This document shows positions 42,700 to 54,120 of a DNA stretch of 60,906 nt, one piece after another. The position numbers and the translations under genes are program-made. Every line of letters starts with the position of its first letter. Position 1 is the stretch's first letter. This DNA is from Perkinsus olseni (taxonomy: Eukaryota; Perkinsozoa; Perkinsida; Perkinsidae): contig JABANP010000310.1 in the NCBI GenBank assembly GCA_013115135.1, forward strand, positions 1 through 60,906, written 5' to 3'. Under the pieces are notes generated by a model. It did no database searches and was not told the DNA's origin. It saw only the letters and a list, made by a program, of their open reading frames with translations.

Positions 42700-43277
42700 A
42701 TCGTGCCATCGGTCAGGACGGCAAGGCCGCCGCAGCCTAGCTGCGAACTCCCGAGCGGGAATGCCTAGCTTGAGGTTGAAGCGCGAATGGAGTCCTAGAG
42801 TGGCAAATCGCGGAATTTAAAACGCTATTGATGATAACCGCATCTGGTTCTTGCTTGCAGAGAAGTTCCTCAGGAAGAGTTTCTACGCGCCGGATCATTA
42901 CGACTCTCAGTTCGCCATGTGCATCATGCTCATGCAGGTCAGCATTGTCATTGATTCCCCTTTTATCAGTCTAATCGTATGTCACGTCACGGCGCACTGT
43001 CCCGGGGACAGGTGTCCCATTGTTGCCCAATCATTGAGATCATTATTCTCAATGTCTTATCAAGTTGAATCGATCAGCCGGGGAGAAGGCACTTCTGCCT
43101 GGCGACCTCCCTTCCATGAGGGAGGAATGGGTGGGCACAGAAAATCTACATCGCACCCGACAACAAAGTGTCCGACACCGACTCGTCACTGAGCGCCTCG
43201 GCGGTGACGCCCACTCTCCTGCACGCAAGCACACAGCTGTCTCCTGAAGCGGACTGCCTAGGATTTTCCCTCGACGC
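42700..43277. other. Spacer left of the tyrosine-recombinase retroelement
   Basis: No gene was recognised. It holds a 41-bp direct repeat (43067-43107) whose partner lies at 49919-49959, beyond the other end of the element. Confidence 0.6.
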
Positions 43278-43422
43278 ATGAAACCTCTGAGTGTGGGGAG
43301 GGGGAGTGGGGCGTGCGAGCACCGGAACCTGTGGCAAGCGCAGTTCCGTGAGAGAGCTCTCGGAACCGCCGAAACCCAAGCGATCACGGACTTGTAGGCC
43401 CATGAAAGCCGAGTATTCGACC
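43278..43422 (-). repeat. Split direct repeat B2, 145 bp
   Basis: It starts atgaaacctctgagtg and ends gagtattcgacc. It is almost identical to 44149-44293 in the same orientation. Confidence 0.9.
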
Positions 43423-43541
43423 AAGCACCTTGCCCTGGTAACGGTGCTAGACACGTCCAGCCCGCCCCATCCTTTGAATGGTGACGAGCTCACCCACACT
43501 CTCGGTTTTTGTAGGGTTTAGGGAGGGTGGCTTAAAATAAA

Positions 43542-43924
43542 ACCTCTGGTCTCCGAGATGGGGCAAGGCGCGGTACCAAGCTAGCGTCGGAAAGGTCGAC
43601 AGGACCTCACGACGGCAGCGAGGGAAACGCGAAGGCAAAATGTGCCGAGGCCGAAGGCGATGCTGCAAGAGGCGATCGCGGTCCGGCAGGCACAAGTTGC
43701 CTCTCGAAGACCTCGGTTAAAAAAAAGAGAGAGAGCGTCAGGGGAACGACGCTCGACTTCCGAGCCGTTAGCAAGCACCTGATAACCCAAGCCTGTAGTC
43801 AGGGTACTAGCTTGCTAGCGTGGGATGCACAGTCGGGACACTAGGTGTCCCGCTGTGCACACAATATAGCACAGCATCTCTCCGCACCGGTTTTAACCTA
43901 GATAAACTACTCGTTTATCCGCTG
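43542..43924. repeat. Dispersed repeat family, copy 4, nested in the retroelement
   Basis: It starts acctctggtctccgagatg, shares the ggacctcacgacggcagcg block and ends with cgtttatccgctgaa against the repeat A2. It lacks the snap-back insertion of copies 1 and 2. It has its own inverted segment around cgggacac-tag-gtgtcccg (43835-43853). Confidence 0.75.
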
Positions 43925-44149
43925 AACAAAAGAGAGGCCTGGCGGCGCGACCCACGCGTCTCCGCAGGGACGCAGCCGTCTTCCTCCCGAATATAAATGA
44001 GTCAACTCAACTCAAGTAGCCGAAGGCAGAAACAGAGTCCGATACTAGCGCTAGCTGTGCAGCTGGTGTCCCAAAGCTGCACCTTTGTGTCGAATGTCCC
44101 CACACGGCCGGTTTCACCGACGGTATGTGACTCCGTCCATACCTCCAGA
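43925..44149 (-). repeat. Split direct repeat A2, 225 bp
   Basis: It runs from aacaaaagagaggcctgg to catacctccaga and matches 49618-49842 over its full length with very few changes. Confidence 0.9.
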
Positions 44150-44293
44150 TGAAACCTCTGAGTGTGGGGAGGGGGAGTGGGGCGTGCGAGCACCGGAACC
44201 TGAGGCAAGCGCAGTTCCGTGAGAGAGCTCTCGGAACCGCCGAAACCCAAGCGATCACGGACTTGTAGGCCCATGAAAGCCGAGTATTCGACC
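44149..44293 (-). repeat. Split direct repeat B1, 145 bp
   Basis: It follows A2 directly, sharing one base, and is the partner of 43278-43422. Confidence 0.9.
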
Positions 44294-44326
44294 CCTAGTC
44301 CCGAAGCACGAAGAGTGAGGGAGCGT

Positions 44327-45461
44327 TCACGGCCTAAAAGGAAGTGAGCGCCCTAACGCCCTACTCCCGAACTTACTTCGTTTCGACCAGACTCGAGCCA
44401 CCTCGTTGGCTATACGTGTGACCTCGTCGGATGCATCTCGCAGGTAGTGAGCTGTGAGCGTTTCCGTACCAGACCATCTCCCTAGAATAGCTATTTCCTC
44501 CAAACGCATTCCCTGCCGAAATGCTATGGTAGCCCCAGTTCGTCGCATAGCATGACTAGTGCAACGTGGCTTATCTCCCATGACAGTGAATAACGCTTCT
44601 GTTAAAGCGTCCTTGAAGGTCTCCTGGTAGCGTTTGGGGAAGAGCAAAGAATCTTGCATAGGTTGTCCCGGAACGAACCTTTTGAGGGAGTGAAGAACAC
44701 ATAATGGGGAAGAGCACGAGGAGACGGAGCTCGAGATACTCTCGGGGCAACCGACCGGCACCGTGGAACCAGCGGAAAACACGTCAGTTTTGCTGGTTGT
44801 AATGCGGAATATCACAGACGAACCATTGTAGCTTACACATCGTTTTGTTAAATTAAATAGTTCAGACACCCGGAGGAGCGCACAGGTTCCCACCAGGAAC
44901 ATTATACGATGTGGCCCGTTCAAAAGTTGCAGAACTTGAGAAACCTGTGGCAGGGACAAAGTGTGGGCTCGAACTACCTTTCCCTTTGCCAAGCACTTTA
45001 CCCGCCGAGCGTAGTGAGAGATTGACCCAGAACATGATAGTGGCGGACGGAGAGGCAAAACCAAGAATCTTATTCTTGGAGTAGATGTGGTTGAGATAGC
45101 GTAATACTGAATTGTAAGCGTAATTCTCCGTGGTCATGGTCCAGATGAAACCACAAAGTGAAGCTTTGGACAGGGGCAAAGCTGGAACCCTGATAGCCTT
45201 GCAGGTAGCTTCGTAGAACTTCCAAACGGATTTCATCTGCGAGAGTGACCGAGGGGCATACGCATTAAGGCAGAAGGTATGCAGCATTGCAGGAGAGAGA
45301 GTCCTCGCTCGTACCAATGCCGCCTTACGATTAGGCCGCTCCCGAGAGGGGCAAGTAGACTTCGTACTGAAAGGTCTCACGCTACGTGGCTTGAAAATTC
45401 CGGGCTTTGGCGACCAAGATACCATTGGCGAAGGAGACCATTTAACCATAAGGTTTCCCAA
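44327..45461 (-). pseudogene. Tyrosine recombinase of the retroelement
   Basis: The N-terminal core-binding domain lies in one frame (45461 to about 45000): YAPRSLSQMKSVWKFYEATC, then NSVLRYLNHIYSKNKILGF. The catalytic domain lies in another (about 45064-44327). It shows the first arginine in LLRVSELFNL, the HxxR box in SHAMRRTGAT, the GRWSG block and the tyrosine in LTAHYLRDAS. All four key elements are recognisable, but a frameshift near 45000-45060 separates the domains. The enzyme would insert the circular or linear DNA copy by strand exchange, in place of an integrase. A programmed shift is possible, though decay elsewhere in the element makes mutation likelier. Confidence 0.8.
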
Positions 45462-45542
45462 ACTCGCTGTTTAGTCAACAGTGTTGACAATGACCGACCG
45501 AAACGCGACACCGGAATACGAATGCAAAACAGACTACAGAAC

Positions 45543-47959
45543 TCACACAGTGCGAGGCGCGGCAGGAACCGAAAAGCAGAAATCACTATGCCATTTCTTC
45601 CAATGAGCTGGGGGCCGAATAACTCGCAGCCGTGACAGCCCGTCAGCCAACCAGTTGTCTTCTCCCTTAATATGTTCAACATCGAGGCAACCTCCAATAC
45701 TCGCAAGCACGGAGGCAAACACTTGGAGGACCGGTGCAAGTTTGTTGCTGGGGGAGTAGAGCTTGTTGAGGCACCCGACCACCGCCGAGCTGTCTGTATA
45801 CAGATGGATGTATACGGGGCTAGACACTTCCAAAAGCTGTAGTAAACAATGAGCTGACGTGAGTGCCGACCCGGCTGCCAATAATTCCAAAAGTGTCATA
45901 TCTGCAGACGAGAAGGAACCAGGGCAATCCAAGAGGTGCCTCCACGGGCCAATCGAACAAGGCGAAATAGCTTGCGAAATATAGTAACCCGCCCCATCGG
46001 GGAACGCTGCAAATGCCCCGATGCCCAAGAGGGAGGCATCGGACGCTACTATCAGATGGCTTCTGGACGCAAGAGGGATGCGTCGACTATTCGCTAGAAC
46101 GGGCAGCCTGAGACGGTCTCCATTCACAACCTCCAGCCAGAAGCGGGCTACTTCCAGCGCCCTGCTCGACGAAGATAAGTGTAAGACCCGAAGACGACGA
46201 GAATCGAAAATGTGCAGGAGAGAATACAGAGGTTGCAAGAAAGATCGCAGAAAAGGAGCCACTTGAGTGGCGAACAACAACCGACCAGTTACGGTGGCTA
46301 CAGACTGTGGTGTGCATGTGGACGACGTCACCAGGTTACGAAGAGAAACCCGGGCCTTTTCCAACGTACCCGGCTTGATCTGTATCGTACAGTCATCACA
46401 GGTGACTGACAGCCTGTAACCAATGTAATCGATAGTGCCTAAGTTGAACTGGCACTTCTTCCAGGACAGACTGACCCCCAAAGAGCACCACAAGACCAGA
46501 GAGACAGAAGCCGCTAGTGCACTGACGTACTTGGGTAGTAGGAGAAGGCCGTCGTCCACGTAGAGGAGGAAGGCGTGGGGAACCCCGTTCAGCAGTCGAT
46601 GAAGTATTCACGCTGAAGTCTACCAATACAAGCTCCTAAGCGGCACCAATGATATGGTGCCACTTTTGGTGCCGAAAGGCATTGCCCGATGTTCAAAACT
46701 GCGGCCGTTGACCGAAGTGGATAACCGAAAGCGGTCAGCACTACACATGAACAAATGCCTGAAGGCAGAAGATATATCAAAGCTGGTAAACGTCGGAGTC
46801 AGTGCTTCCACTTGGGAGTCAGTAGGCAAAACGGGTGCTCCCGGAACGACCGGCGGACGGGGCAGATCACCCGGAACCAGCCTCAGGGCGTACAAAAAAT
46901 CCTGAGTGACCCTCTGAAGGTCTGCGAGAGCTGGTAGACTCACCGTTCCACTGGATGCATGGCTTCATTAAGACCATTTCTCTTATAATCTTCCACTAAA
47001 CGGTAACGGGACAGCAATGACTGGCCCGTATCTGCAGAAGATGCAGGTCCCGCAGCAGCAGCCGACTTTTTCTCGAGAAGAGCCATGCGGGCAAATACTC
47101 TACGTGGGTCAGCCGCTTCCTCCGGTGACAACTCACGCATCCTATTCAGCCTCACTTCTTCTTCAATGAGACGCTCAGTAACAGCCTGGTTCATTTCCAC
47201 ACTTTTGTAGTTAGCGCGAATCCCGAGATGGAACCTTTCCAGAGCGGAAGCTTGGTCATGATGGGAATACGGCGGAAAGAGGCCGGTTGGTTCTAAAGGC
47301 CTGTCTATACCCAGACTGAGGCCATGATCGATATCCTGAGCCAGCGTCACATCTTTGTCACGCAAGGCTCGAACCAAGGCACTCAGTAGCTCTACCTTGA
47401 TGGGAGAGCCAGACGACGCAGAACGCTGTGAACACCGCAAATAAGAGGCGAGACATCGAGAGCACTTCGCCGCGGCCTGAACGACCTTGCTTTCTAGGAG
47501 AAGGGCTTGGTCCGGCGAAGGGGCACCGCTAATAGAGGCAATTGCTTTGTCTACGCCGAACTCTCGGGAAGCATCGAGAATAATGGAGAGAACCTGGAGT
47601 GATTGTTCCTCCGGAGAAGAGCAAACGAACTCACTTGGCAGTGCGGAGCCCAAGCCAGTGCCATCACGTATGGGCGCTAGTGACTTCCCCTGCAAATGTT
47701 CCACACCTCTATCGAACAAATCCTGGACATGATCGAGCACACTATCCGCACTTGGGGCCTCAAACGACCTCGCGTGGGTAAGTGCTGTCCGAGGGACATG
47801 AGGGGGAGAACGCACTCTGGTCCTCTCGCGAAGGCGACTAGTGTAACGCCTCCGCTGGCGGTTACGGGCAGCAGACGAGCGACGAGAGCGGATAGACATA
47901 GGAGGAACTCTGTCAAGCAAACCAACGAGACTCCCATGCAACGAGCAACGCAAAGCCAC
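45543..47959 (-). pseudogene. Reverse transcriptase-RNase H of the retroelement
   Basis: Three overlapping frames make up the region. 47959-46940 holds an N-terminal part ending in the RT block RLVEDYKRNGLNEAM. 46943-46620 holds the palm motif FTSFDISSAFRHLFM and the MPFGTKSG block. From about 46590, HAFLLYVDDGLLLLPKYV gives the catalytic YVDD, followed by RNase H with VASDAS, LLELLAAG, YTDSSAVVG and WLADGLSRL. Frame changes occur near 46940 and between about 46650 and 46590. The order of motifs is normal for DIRS/Ngaro-type RT-RNase H. No methyltransferase domain follows. Confidence 0.8.
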
Positions 47960-48010
47960 GGAGGGTGAAACCTAGACTCGAGAACCTCGAGGAACAAACG
48001 GTGTCCCTCA

Positions 48011-49250
48011 TCAAGCCTTGCCCGACTGAGCCCCCGCAGAAGGAGAAGTCTGGCGTGGTAGTTTACCCGACCTAACACGAGAAGCCTCGTAGTCCTCTGG
48101 TGGCCTTTTCTGACCACGTTGAGGACCGTCAGCCGCCCTAGAACGACCACCTTGGGGACGTTTGTCACCCGCAGCCGGGGACACCTTTACACTGCGAGAG
48201 TGTATAGTGAGTCCTACAATCTCCGAGGCTGTCGACGTCCAGAGATTCCAATCACACGCACCGAGGGAAACCCCGCTCCCTCTGCATTCAGCTTCTATCC
48301 CTCGCCGCACGGCTTCGTCGACTTCCGAAGCCGTTTTAAAACCATACTGTGTAGCATACCACAGGATACGGTCGAGGTAGGACAACAGGTCAACCACCTG
48401 CACCTCTTGAGTAGACCTGTCAGCACCAGCTTCAGTAACTGCCGGTACCGAATCCGTGGCTTCAGTGGTAGTAGAATCTTCCTGTATTGTCAGCAGGGCG
48501 ATGGCAAATACCAGTAAGCAACGAACCCATTGTGAACAATAGCTTCTGGACCTGTCCTGTTCAGCCGAGGATGAACCCGACGCCCGTACTAGGACTGGAA
48601 GGCCATCAAGGCTCTCCGCCACACGAGTCTCAATATCGTTACGTGCTCCAGAAGCAGACGACTGAGGAAAATACCTCTTAAAGTCAACGAAGGCAGCGAT
48701 ATTAAGACGAAGAGTCTCCAGCAAACGCTGGGGAGGAACCAGCGATGGAGGGAGACTGGGCCTACCCAGTCGCGAAGCCACGAGCTTAAGAGCTGTTGTG
48801 TAAGCGCGAGGTTTGGCTCGACGAGCAGACTTGGATCTGTCACCATCCGACGGTCCCTCGGCTAAAGTCAACTCTTGCTTTTGCCAAGAGAACCTGATGC
48901 TCGATTTGAGCCAAAGCTTCATCTCTGGCAGCTGCCAAGAGGGAGGCGACCACACCCTTCCAGAGTGTGCCATCCATCTTCTGGTCACCTTCGTCAGGTG
49001 CTCGCAACTGTGTCGAAGCAGCAGCTATCAGAGCCGGCGATAAAGTAGCCAAACTCCTCGCTTTAGTGATATGAGAATCGCAAAGGAACTTGTGAAGAAC
49101 ACCAACCGTTGTTTCATCTTCACACACGCTCGTGAGGATTGCTGTCACCTCATCATGGTCCTGATTCTCCGATGAAGCTACAGACATGAATGAAAGAACA
49201 CACTGACCGCAAAAAATGCCAACGTGATTGAAGGCTGGAGAACTCGACAA
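48011..49250 (-). pseudogene. Gag-like region of the retroelement
   Basis: Two overlapping frames are present. 49250-48840 is an alanine-rich helical part (TKARSLATLSPALIAAASTQ). 48988-48011 continues downstream with helical segments and a basic, glycine- and proline-rich tail (KRPQGGRSRAADGPQRGQKR). Position before RT, composition and the basic tail indicate a nucleocapsid-like protein. No zinc knuckle is seen, as is common in DIRS-type elements. The frame change near 48900 suggests decay. Confidence 0.55.
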
Positions 49251-49617
49251 TCTTGCAAGAGATCATCTCTTAGAGATGTACAAGTTGTCAACGGACCAAC
49301 AAGATTCCACTAGCGGGAAAGATCCCGGGTGGAAGAGTCAGGAAGGAACCGGGAGGCAGCCTTGACTTCCGGCCTTCCCGGATAACCAACCTGAGAAAAC
49401 GCACCTAGAGTACACGGGTAAGTACCGATACGTACACAGGTACGGAGACATCGAATGGTAGCCTTAACGTCCGGCTACCATCGAGTACAGAGCATAAGAG
49501 GGCGCAACGTAAGGTACGCAGGTACCGTGGTCTTGCCAGACGCACGAGAACACACGTTCGTTCTCGTATGTGCTAACGAGCACAACGCCTACAATTGCGG
49601 ATGGCATTGAAAATTAA

Positions 49618-49842
49618 AACAAAAGAGAGGCCTGGCGGCGCGACCCACGCGTCTCCGCAGGGACGCAGCCGTCTTCCTCCCGAATATAAATGAGTCAACT
49701 CAACTCAAGTAGCCGAAGGCAGAAACAGAGTCCGATACTAGCGCTAGCTGTGCAGCTGGTGTCCCAAAGCTGCCCCTTTGTGTCGAATGTCCCCACACGG
49801 CCGGTTTCACCGACGGTATGTGACTTCGTCCATACCTCCAGA
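49618..49842 (-). repeat. Split direct repeat A1, 225 bp
   Basis: This is the 5' terminal repeat of the tyrosine-recombinase retroelement, partner of 43925-44149. Confidence 0.9.
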
Positions 49843-50940
49843 CGATGTGTATCATTCACTAAAAACCCGGTTTACCGTCCGCGAACTCGCTTAACATTGG
49901 GAAGAGAGCTCGTGTCGCGAATCGATCAGCCGGGGAGAAGGCACTTCTGCCTGGCGACCCCCAACGTTACGATCGATTCGAGACCGGGCGCTACAGCCCA
50001 ATCCCCGTATGAATGTCTCAACTCCCACTGCTATACTCATACCGTGAATCGTTACAGCGACAACGAGCGAAGGCCACTCTGTTCGCAGAGAAATGCAGAT
50101 GTCTGAGACTCCGCAAGATGTCTTGCCGGCATCAAAAACCAGACGAGTCCTCTGAGAGGACGATCTCCTGGCTATCCTCCCTGCAATCCCGATTGTGGTA
50201 TTCCTTGTGTACTCCGCTATCGTCCTGGAGTCCTGGCCCAGGACTCCTGGGAGGACTCCACCCTACAACAATCCTACCTCTGCTACTGCCTACTTTAACT
50301 TCGACGTCGCATATGTGATACATACTGTCTGGACCATAACATATGTCTTAAGCTATCTCAATCAATCCAGAACAACGCCTTACTACGGTGGGGGGAATCC
50401 CTTATTATACTTGACTTCACTCATTTTCCACCTCAACATCCCATACTTCTCTACTCGAAGGGGAAAGATCGTCCTGTGTATGCGTGCATGGCTGATTCTC
50501 CTCGATGAAACCGTAAACACGGAGGGCTGGGAGGAGGGTCCGACGGACCCGGTCCGTACACGAGACCTGGATTCTCCAGGTTGGATACAGTGATACTCTG
50601 TCCGATCACTGAAACGGTTTCAGTGAAACACTGAGCTCGTGCGGACCGAGCATGCAAGCTGGCTGGGAACGACAAGTGATCGAAGCCAGGTGTCATGCTC
50701 TCCCCGTATTCTGGTTAAACATATTGACTGAGCATCCGACGGCTGCCTGGTTCGCATCGTCAGCTGATTACGCAGGGCCGACGGCCCTGGGCCGTAGCTT
50801 AGCTGTCCGATAGCTGTCCAGGAGGTGTTGTGCAAGCTGTCCCCCGTAAGAGGTTCTACCCGCGTCGAACCCTACGGGTTTAACTGAGAAGAGAGTAAGC
50901 TTAGAAAAGTAGAAGACTTTACACTCCTTCTCGCCTTGCG
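49843..50940. other. Spacer right of the retroelement
   Basis: It contains the 41-bp repeat 49919-49959 (partner 43067-43107) and hairpins around gagtcctgg-c-ccaggactc (about 50229-50247). An open frame at 50195-50593 has no recognisable motif. Confidence 0.5.
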
Positions 50941-51366
50941 TTGACTATGAGCAACAACAGAGAAGCAAACGGAACAGATGACGCCGTCCCCAGAAGGTGT
51001 TCTCTGATCCCGGTATCTCCCCCGCTGATCCCGGGTAGATACCTTTTTGTATTCACGAGCTTCTCCTTCTTCTTGGATATTACAACTAGCGTAAAAATGA
51101 ACATCCAATGTGAAAGTGTCGATGGCGATACGCGGCGTTTCCAAGGCGAATTCCGTGAGTTAATCGACGCTGGGGCAACCAATATTAAGTACGGCGGAGG
51201 TACAAACTTCATTAATTTCATTGCCGAAGTGGCGGTAGCCTGTTCGGAACTCCGTCTGCCGCCGGATTCTACCTTCTTTTATGTATTCTCAGCTACGGAT
51301 AAGTTTGTCTACCTGAGACTGGGTGGGGGAGGAGATTTCGGCCTCGGTCTTTTCAAAATCAATTAA
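50941..51366 (+). pseudogene. C-terminal fragment of the secreted-protein family
   Basis: This open frame has no signal peptide (first ATG 50947). From about 51010 it follows the C-terminal half of the family at 23827 and 59643. LIPGRYLFVF resembles LIPGLYVYTY. VKMNIQCESVDG resembles VLMQVGCDGGS. ACSELRLPPDSTFF resembles the KSCPSLDL block. The end DKFVYLRLGGG aligns with the hydrophobic C-terminus. The N-terminal half is missing, so it is a truncated gene, or a gene whose first exon I cannot find. The family's function is unknown. Confidence 0.6.
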
Positions 51367-52639
51367 AGGAGCTCAACTCCATGGCCTACTTATCTCTGGG
51401 TCTTTGATTGGCCTAACACCATGATCTTGCCGTTCGAGGTATTCTGTAGCATCTGTTATGCATAAGACCATGGTAGCTGCCCCCTTGTGCGAGGTTAGGA
51501 CCCGATCCTACCCATTTTTATGTATCAATACGCGGTGATGATTAGTGGTCAGCACTATATCTCACTTATAGCACCTGAGCATCGGTTGTGCGCCCAGTTG
51601 TGGTCGCTGACTCGCCGGTCTCTTCCTGCCCCCGCTGAGGGCTCCTCAGTGTGCTTTTGTACATTTGTTGGCACGCGTACTTTTTCGCTTGCCAGGCAAT
51701 GGCGCTTCTCTCTTACTCAACGCGGTGACGGGTCGTAAGAGGCTTGGCCCCGGCCCCCCGCGATAGATCCGGTCATAGTCGGTCTGTGATACCCCATGGG
51801 GTGTCACTCACACTTTTCAAGTTGGTCCATTTTGTAGGCCCAGATAGCAATGAGTTCAGTCTCGAACGGAGTGAACGTTAAAATTCGTACAAGTTGGAAG
51901 ATCAATCTCGCCGGGCAGCCGAGCATCCGCGGTAAAACGAGTTTCCCCCGGCATGCCGAAAACAACTAGCAGTGCAGAGAACAGCTTTGTATATAGCAGG
52001 CCTCCAGTCTCACAAAGAAATTCAATTCAAGCAAGCTTGCTGTCGCTTGGTATGTGTCACCGGTGGCTGCCACGCTCGTGACTGGTGCAGTGAGTGGCGG
52101 GCCGCCACTGGCGGCCATATTTTGAACGTGTATAACTAGTTCATTCGGAAGCTCAATGTCACATAGAATGCTCCTTATGAATTATCGTTTTTATTGGTGA
52201 TCCGGAACCCGGGAGGCACAGAAGTTCTGTGCCTCCCGTGTGAGGAGAATTAAACCGATTTCGGTCCTCCTTCGCGCCGGAGTTGCCACAGTATTGGTAA
52301 CAACCTGTATTGTAATCATCACACTAACCGATGCTGCGTGGAGAGAGGTTTGCTAAGGTTGCAAGACAGTATTTCGGTGATGGTCAGAGGCGTTCGCCTA
52401 TTAGCTTCTCATGCTACATTCTCGAACGCTGAATAAGCCTCCGCCGTAGGATCATGATCTGAACAATACCTGGCCCCTCCACTCTTAAGGGCTCGGCACT
52501 GCCGAGTCGGCAGTACAGTCATTCACTCATTCAACGTTACTCACTCTCTGAGAGTGACTCTCATCGAGTCAAGGGAGTAGGTGCCGTCGAGAGTAATCGA
52601 CATCGGCGATATCAAGGTGAAGCTGGCCGTCTGTCACTG
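51367..52639. other. Palindrome-rich spacer
   Basis: No gene was recognised. It holds a 29-bp perfect palindrome at 52210-52238 (14-bp arms, 1-nt centre) and the overlapping pair 52492-52506 and 52498-52514. Confidence 0.6.
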
Positions 52640-52936
52640 CGCAAGTGGTGGTCAGACAAGAGAGCCAGCCTCGGCACTTCTGTCAACGACTTCTTCTACT
52701 GCGCTCCACATGATCGGTTGTGGATCCGCGGAGAAGTCACGGCAGCCGGCAGTGCTGTTGTATTTGGAAGAGCTCCAACCCCGGCCCATCTCTACAGATG
52801 CGGGGTAGTTAACTCGCCAGAGTGTGACTGTGGGGCGCCGGTGGGGAACACTCGGCACTACCTCCTGTCCTGTCCGCTCTTAGAGCAGGCTAGGAAGAGG
52901 GTAACAAACGGTGTCCCCTACCATCTATATAAATAA
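52640..52936 (+). pseudogene. LINE (non-LTR retrotransposon) ORF2 C-terminal relic
   Basis: In the plus frame ending at 52936 the text reads APHDRLWIRGEVTAAGSAVV, then PTPAHLYRCGVVNSPECDCG and then RHYLLSCPLLEQAR. The C-x-C-x(n)-H-x(4)-C arrangement with LYR.G..DSP.C.CG wording is the zinc-binding tail that follows RNase H in many LINE ORF2 proteins. Nothing of the RT remains, so this is a 5'-truncated dead copy, the common fate of LINE insertions. Confidence 0.6.
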
Positions 52937-54120
52937 ATTGGTTGATTTGAAGCGACATAAGTCCTTCAATCAACTTTGTTTGGCCCTCATGCAGTATCTC
53001 GATGCTCGCAAGGGCTTGCTGTAGTGCCGGGTAGGCACAACTTTCTGTTTGCCCGCCTCTTTCTTGTATGAGGCCCCACATTGAATATTTGCAAAAAAAG
53101 CAGCAGCTGGAGCAAGATTTTTTTGAGCAAGCGTCCGAGAACTGGCGACTGGGACGTTGACCGCGAGGATGGAGGAAGACGCAAAAGAAGTCTGTCGAAG
53201 CCTTAGAGCAGGAAGACGTGATAATTAAGTCATATATTGCTCGTTATTAAGGACAGTTTCAATCTGACATTGTGGAAAAGCAGTTGATGAGGTCGATACT
53301 GGCTATCTGACCAGAGAGTGTGCTCGTGGGCCCAAGTCAGAGGGCCTGCCGCTCCATCCGTAGAGGTCGTTCTTCTTCATCGCGATGCCAGCGCTCTCGA
53401 CCACCGCTCTATATTCCTTTACGCCAAGGGCGTAGAACGCGTATTCATGATCCAATGATTGGATCACCGAGCACTGCTCGGTGATAGGGGCTTGACCCGT
53501 GGGCCATGGGCCGTGGCCTGCCCGGTTGGAGCGGAGCTTGAGCCGCTCGGGTCCGAGCTGCTCGTGTCCGACTCCGAAGAGCTTGCTGATGCCATAACAA
53601 AAAAAGAGTCAGACACTATTGGCTACAACGAGTAAAGAAGCCATACTACAGCTAGCAGCGCCTCCTCTTGTGTGCTAGCATTCTTGTGTGCTCGTTCATT
53701 AGTCCTCGGGTGTGCGTTCGCACCCGGCATATATGCGCTAAGATATTGTGGGACAGACCGGCACAGCAGTGTCTGGGACCGAACAGCCAGAGAGGAGGTG
53801 CTGAGCACCTGGTGCTCCTGCTATGCAACGTTGCTGTCGATCCGAGGTCGAGCTAAACTTCCAAATTCCCATCACACACAGTATCATTGATAGCGCGGTT
53901 CGGACTTCTTAAAAAACTCCTGCACACAACAGGTTGACAACTCCGTACAGCCACAGCAACCTCTCCATGCTAATCAATATAGATGAGTGACTCGTTCGTC
54001 AAACAATAACTTATAGACACCTCAAAAATAATAATTTATAAAAAAACCTAAAATAACTTATTAACCTAACATACCATCTCTTACCCTGGGTAGGTAACTC
54101 ACCCAACTATTCAGGGTAGT
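52937..54120. other. Gene-poor spacer
   Basis: No gene was recognised. Two adjoining perfect palindromes with 1-nt centres lie at 53448-53466 (9-bp arms) and 53463-53485 (11-bp arms). Confidence 0.6.

Larger units (their letters stand above)
43278..49842 (-). mobile_element. Ngaro/PAT-like tyrosine-recombinase retrotransposon with split direct repeats (decayed)
   Basis: Read on the minus strand the order is repeat A1 (49842-49618), gag-like, RT, RNase H, tyrosine recombinase, repeat B1 (44293-44149), repeat A2 (44149-43925), then B2 (43422-43278). A1-coding-B1-A2-B2 is the split-direct-repeat layout of PAT and Ngaro elements, which integrate by a tyrosine recombinase and leave no target duplication. 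There is no room for, or sign of, the methyltransferase found in DIRS elements, so Ngaro-like fits better. A2 and B2 should abut but are separated by 502 bp (43423-43924) that contain a dispersed-repeat copy, so a later insertion has split them. Several frame breaks make the copy inactive. Confidence 0.8.

Noticed and set aside
45461..45600. DIRS-type adenine methyltransferase between RNase H and recombinase
   Set aside because: Less than 100 bp separate the two domains and no methyltransferase motif is present.
43278..49842. Ordinary LTR retrotransposon at this locus
   Set aside because: There is no integrase. The coding end has tyrosine-recombinase boxes, and the repeats follow the A1-B1-A2-B2 layout rather than two terminal copies.
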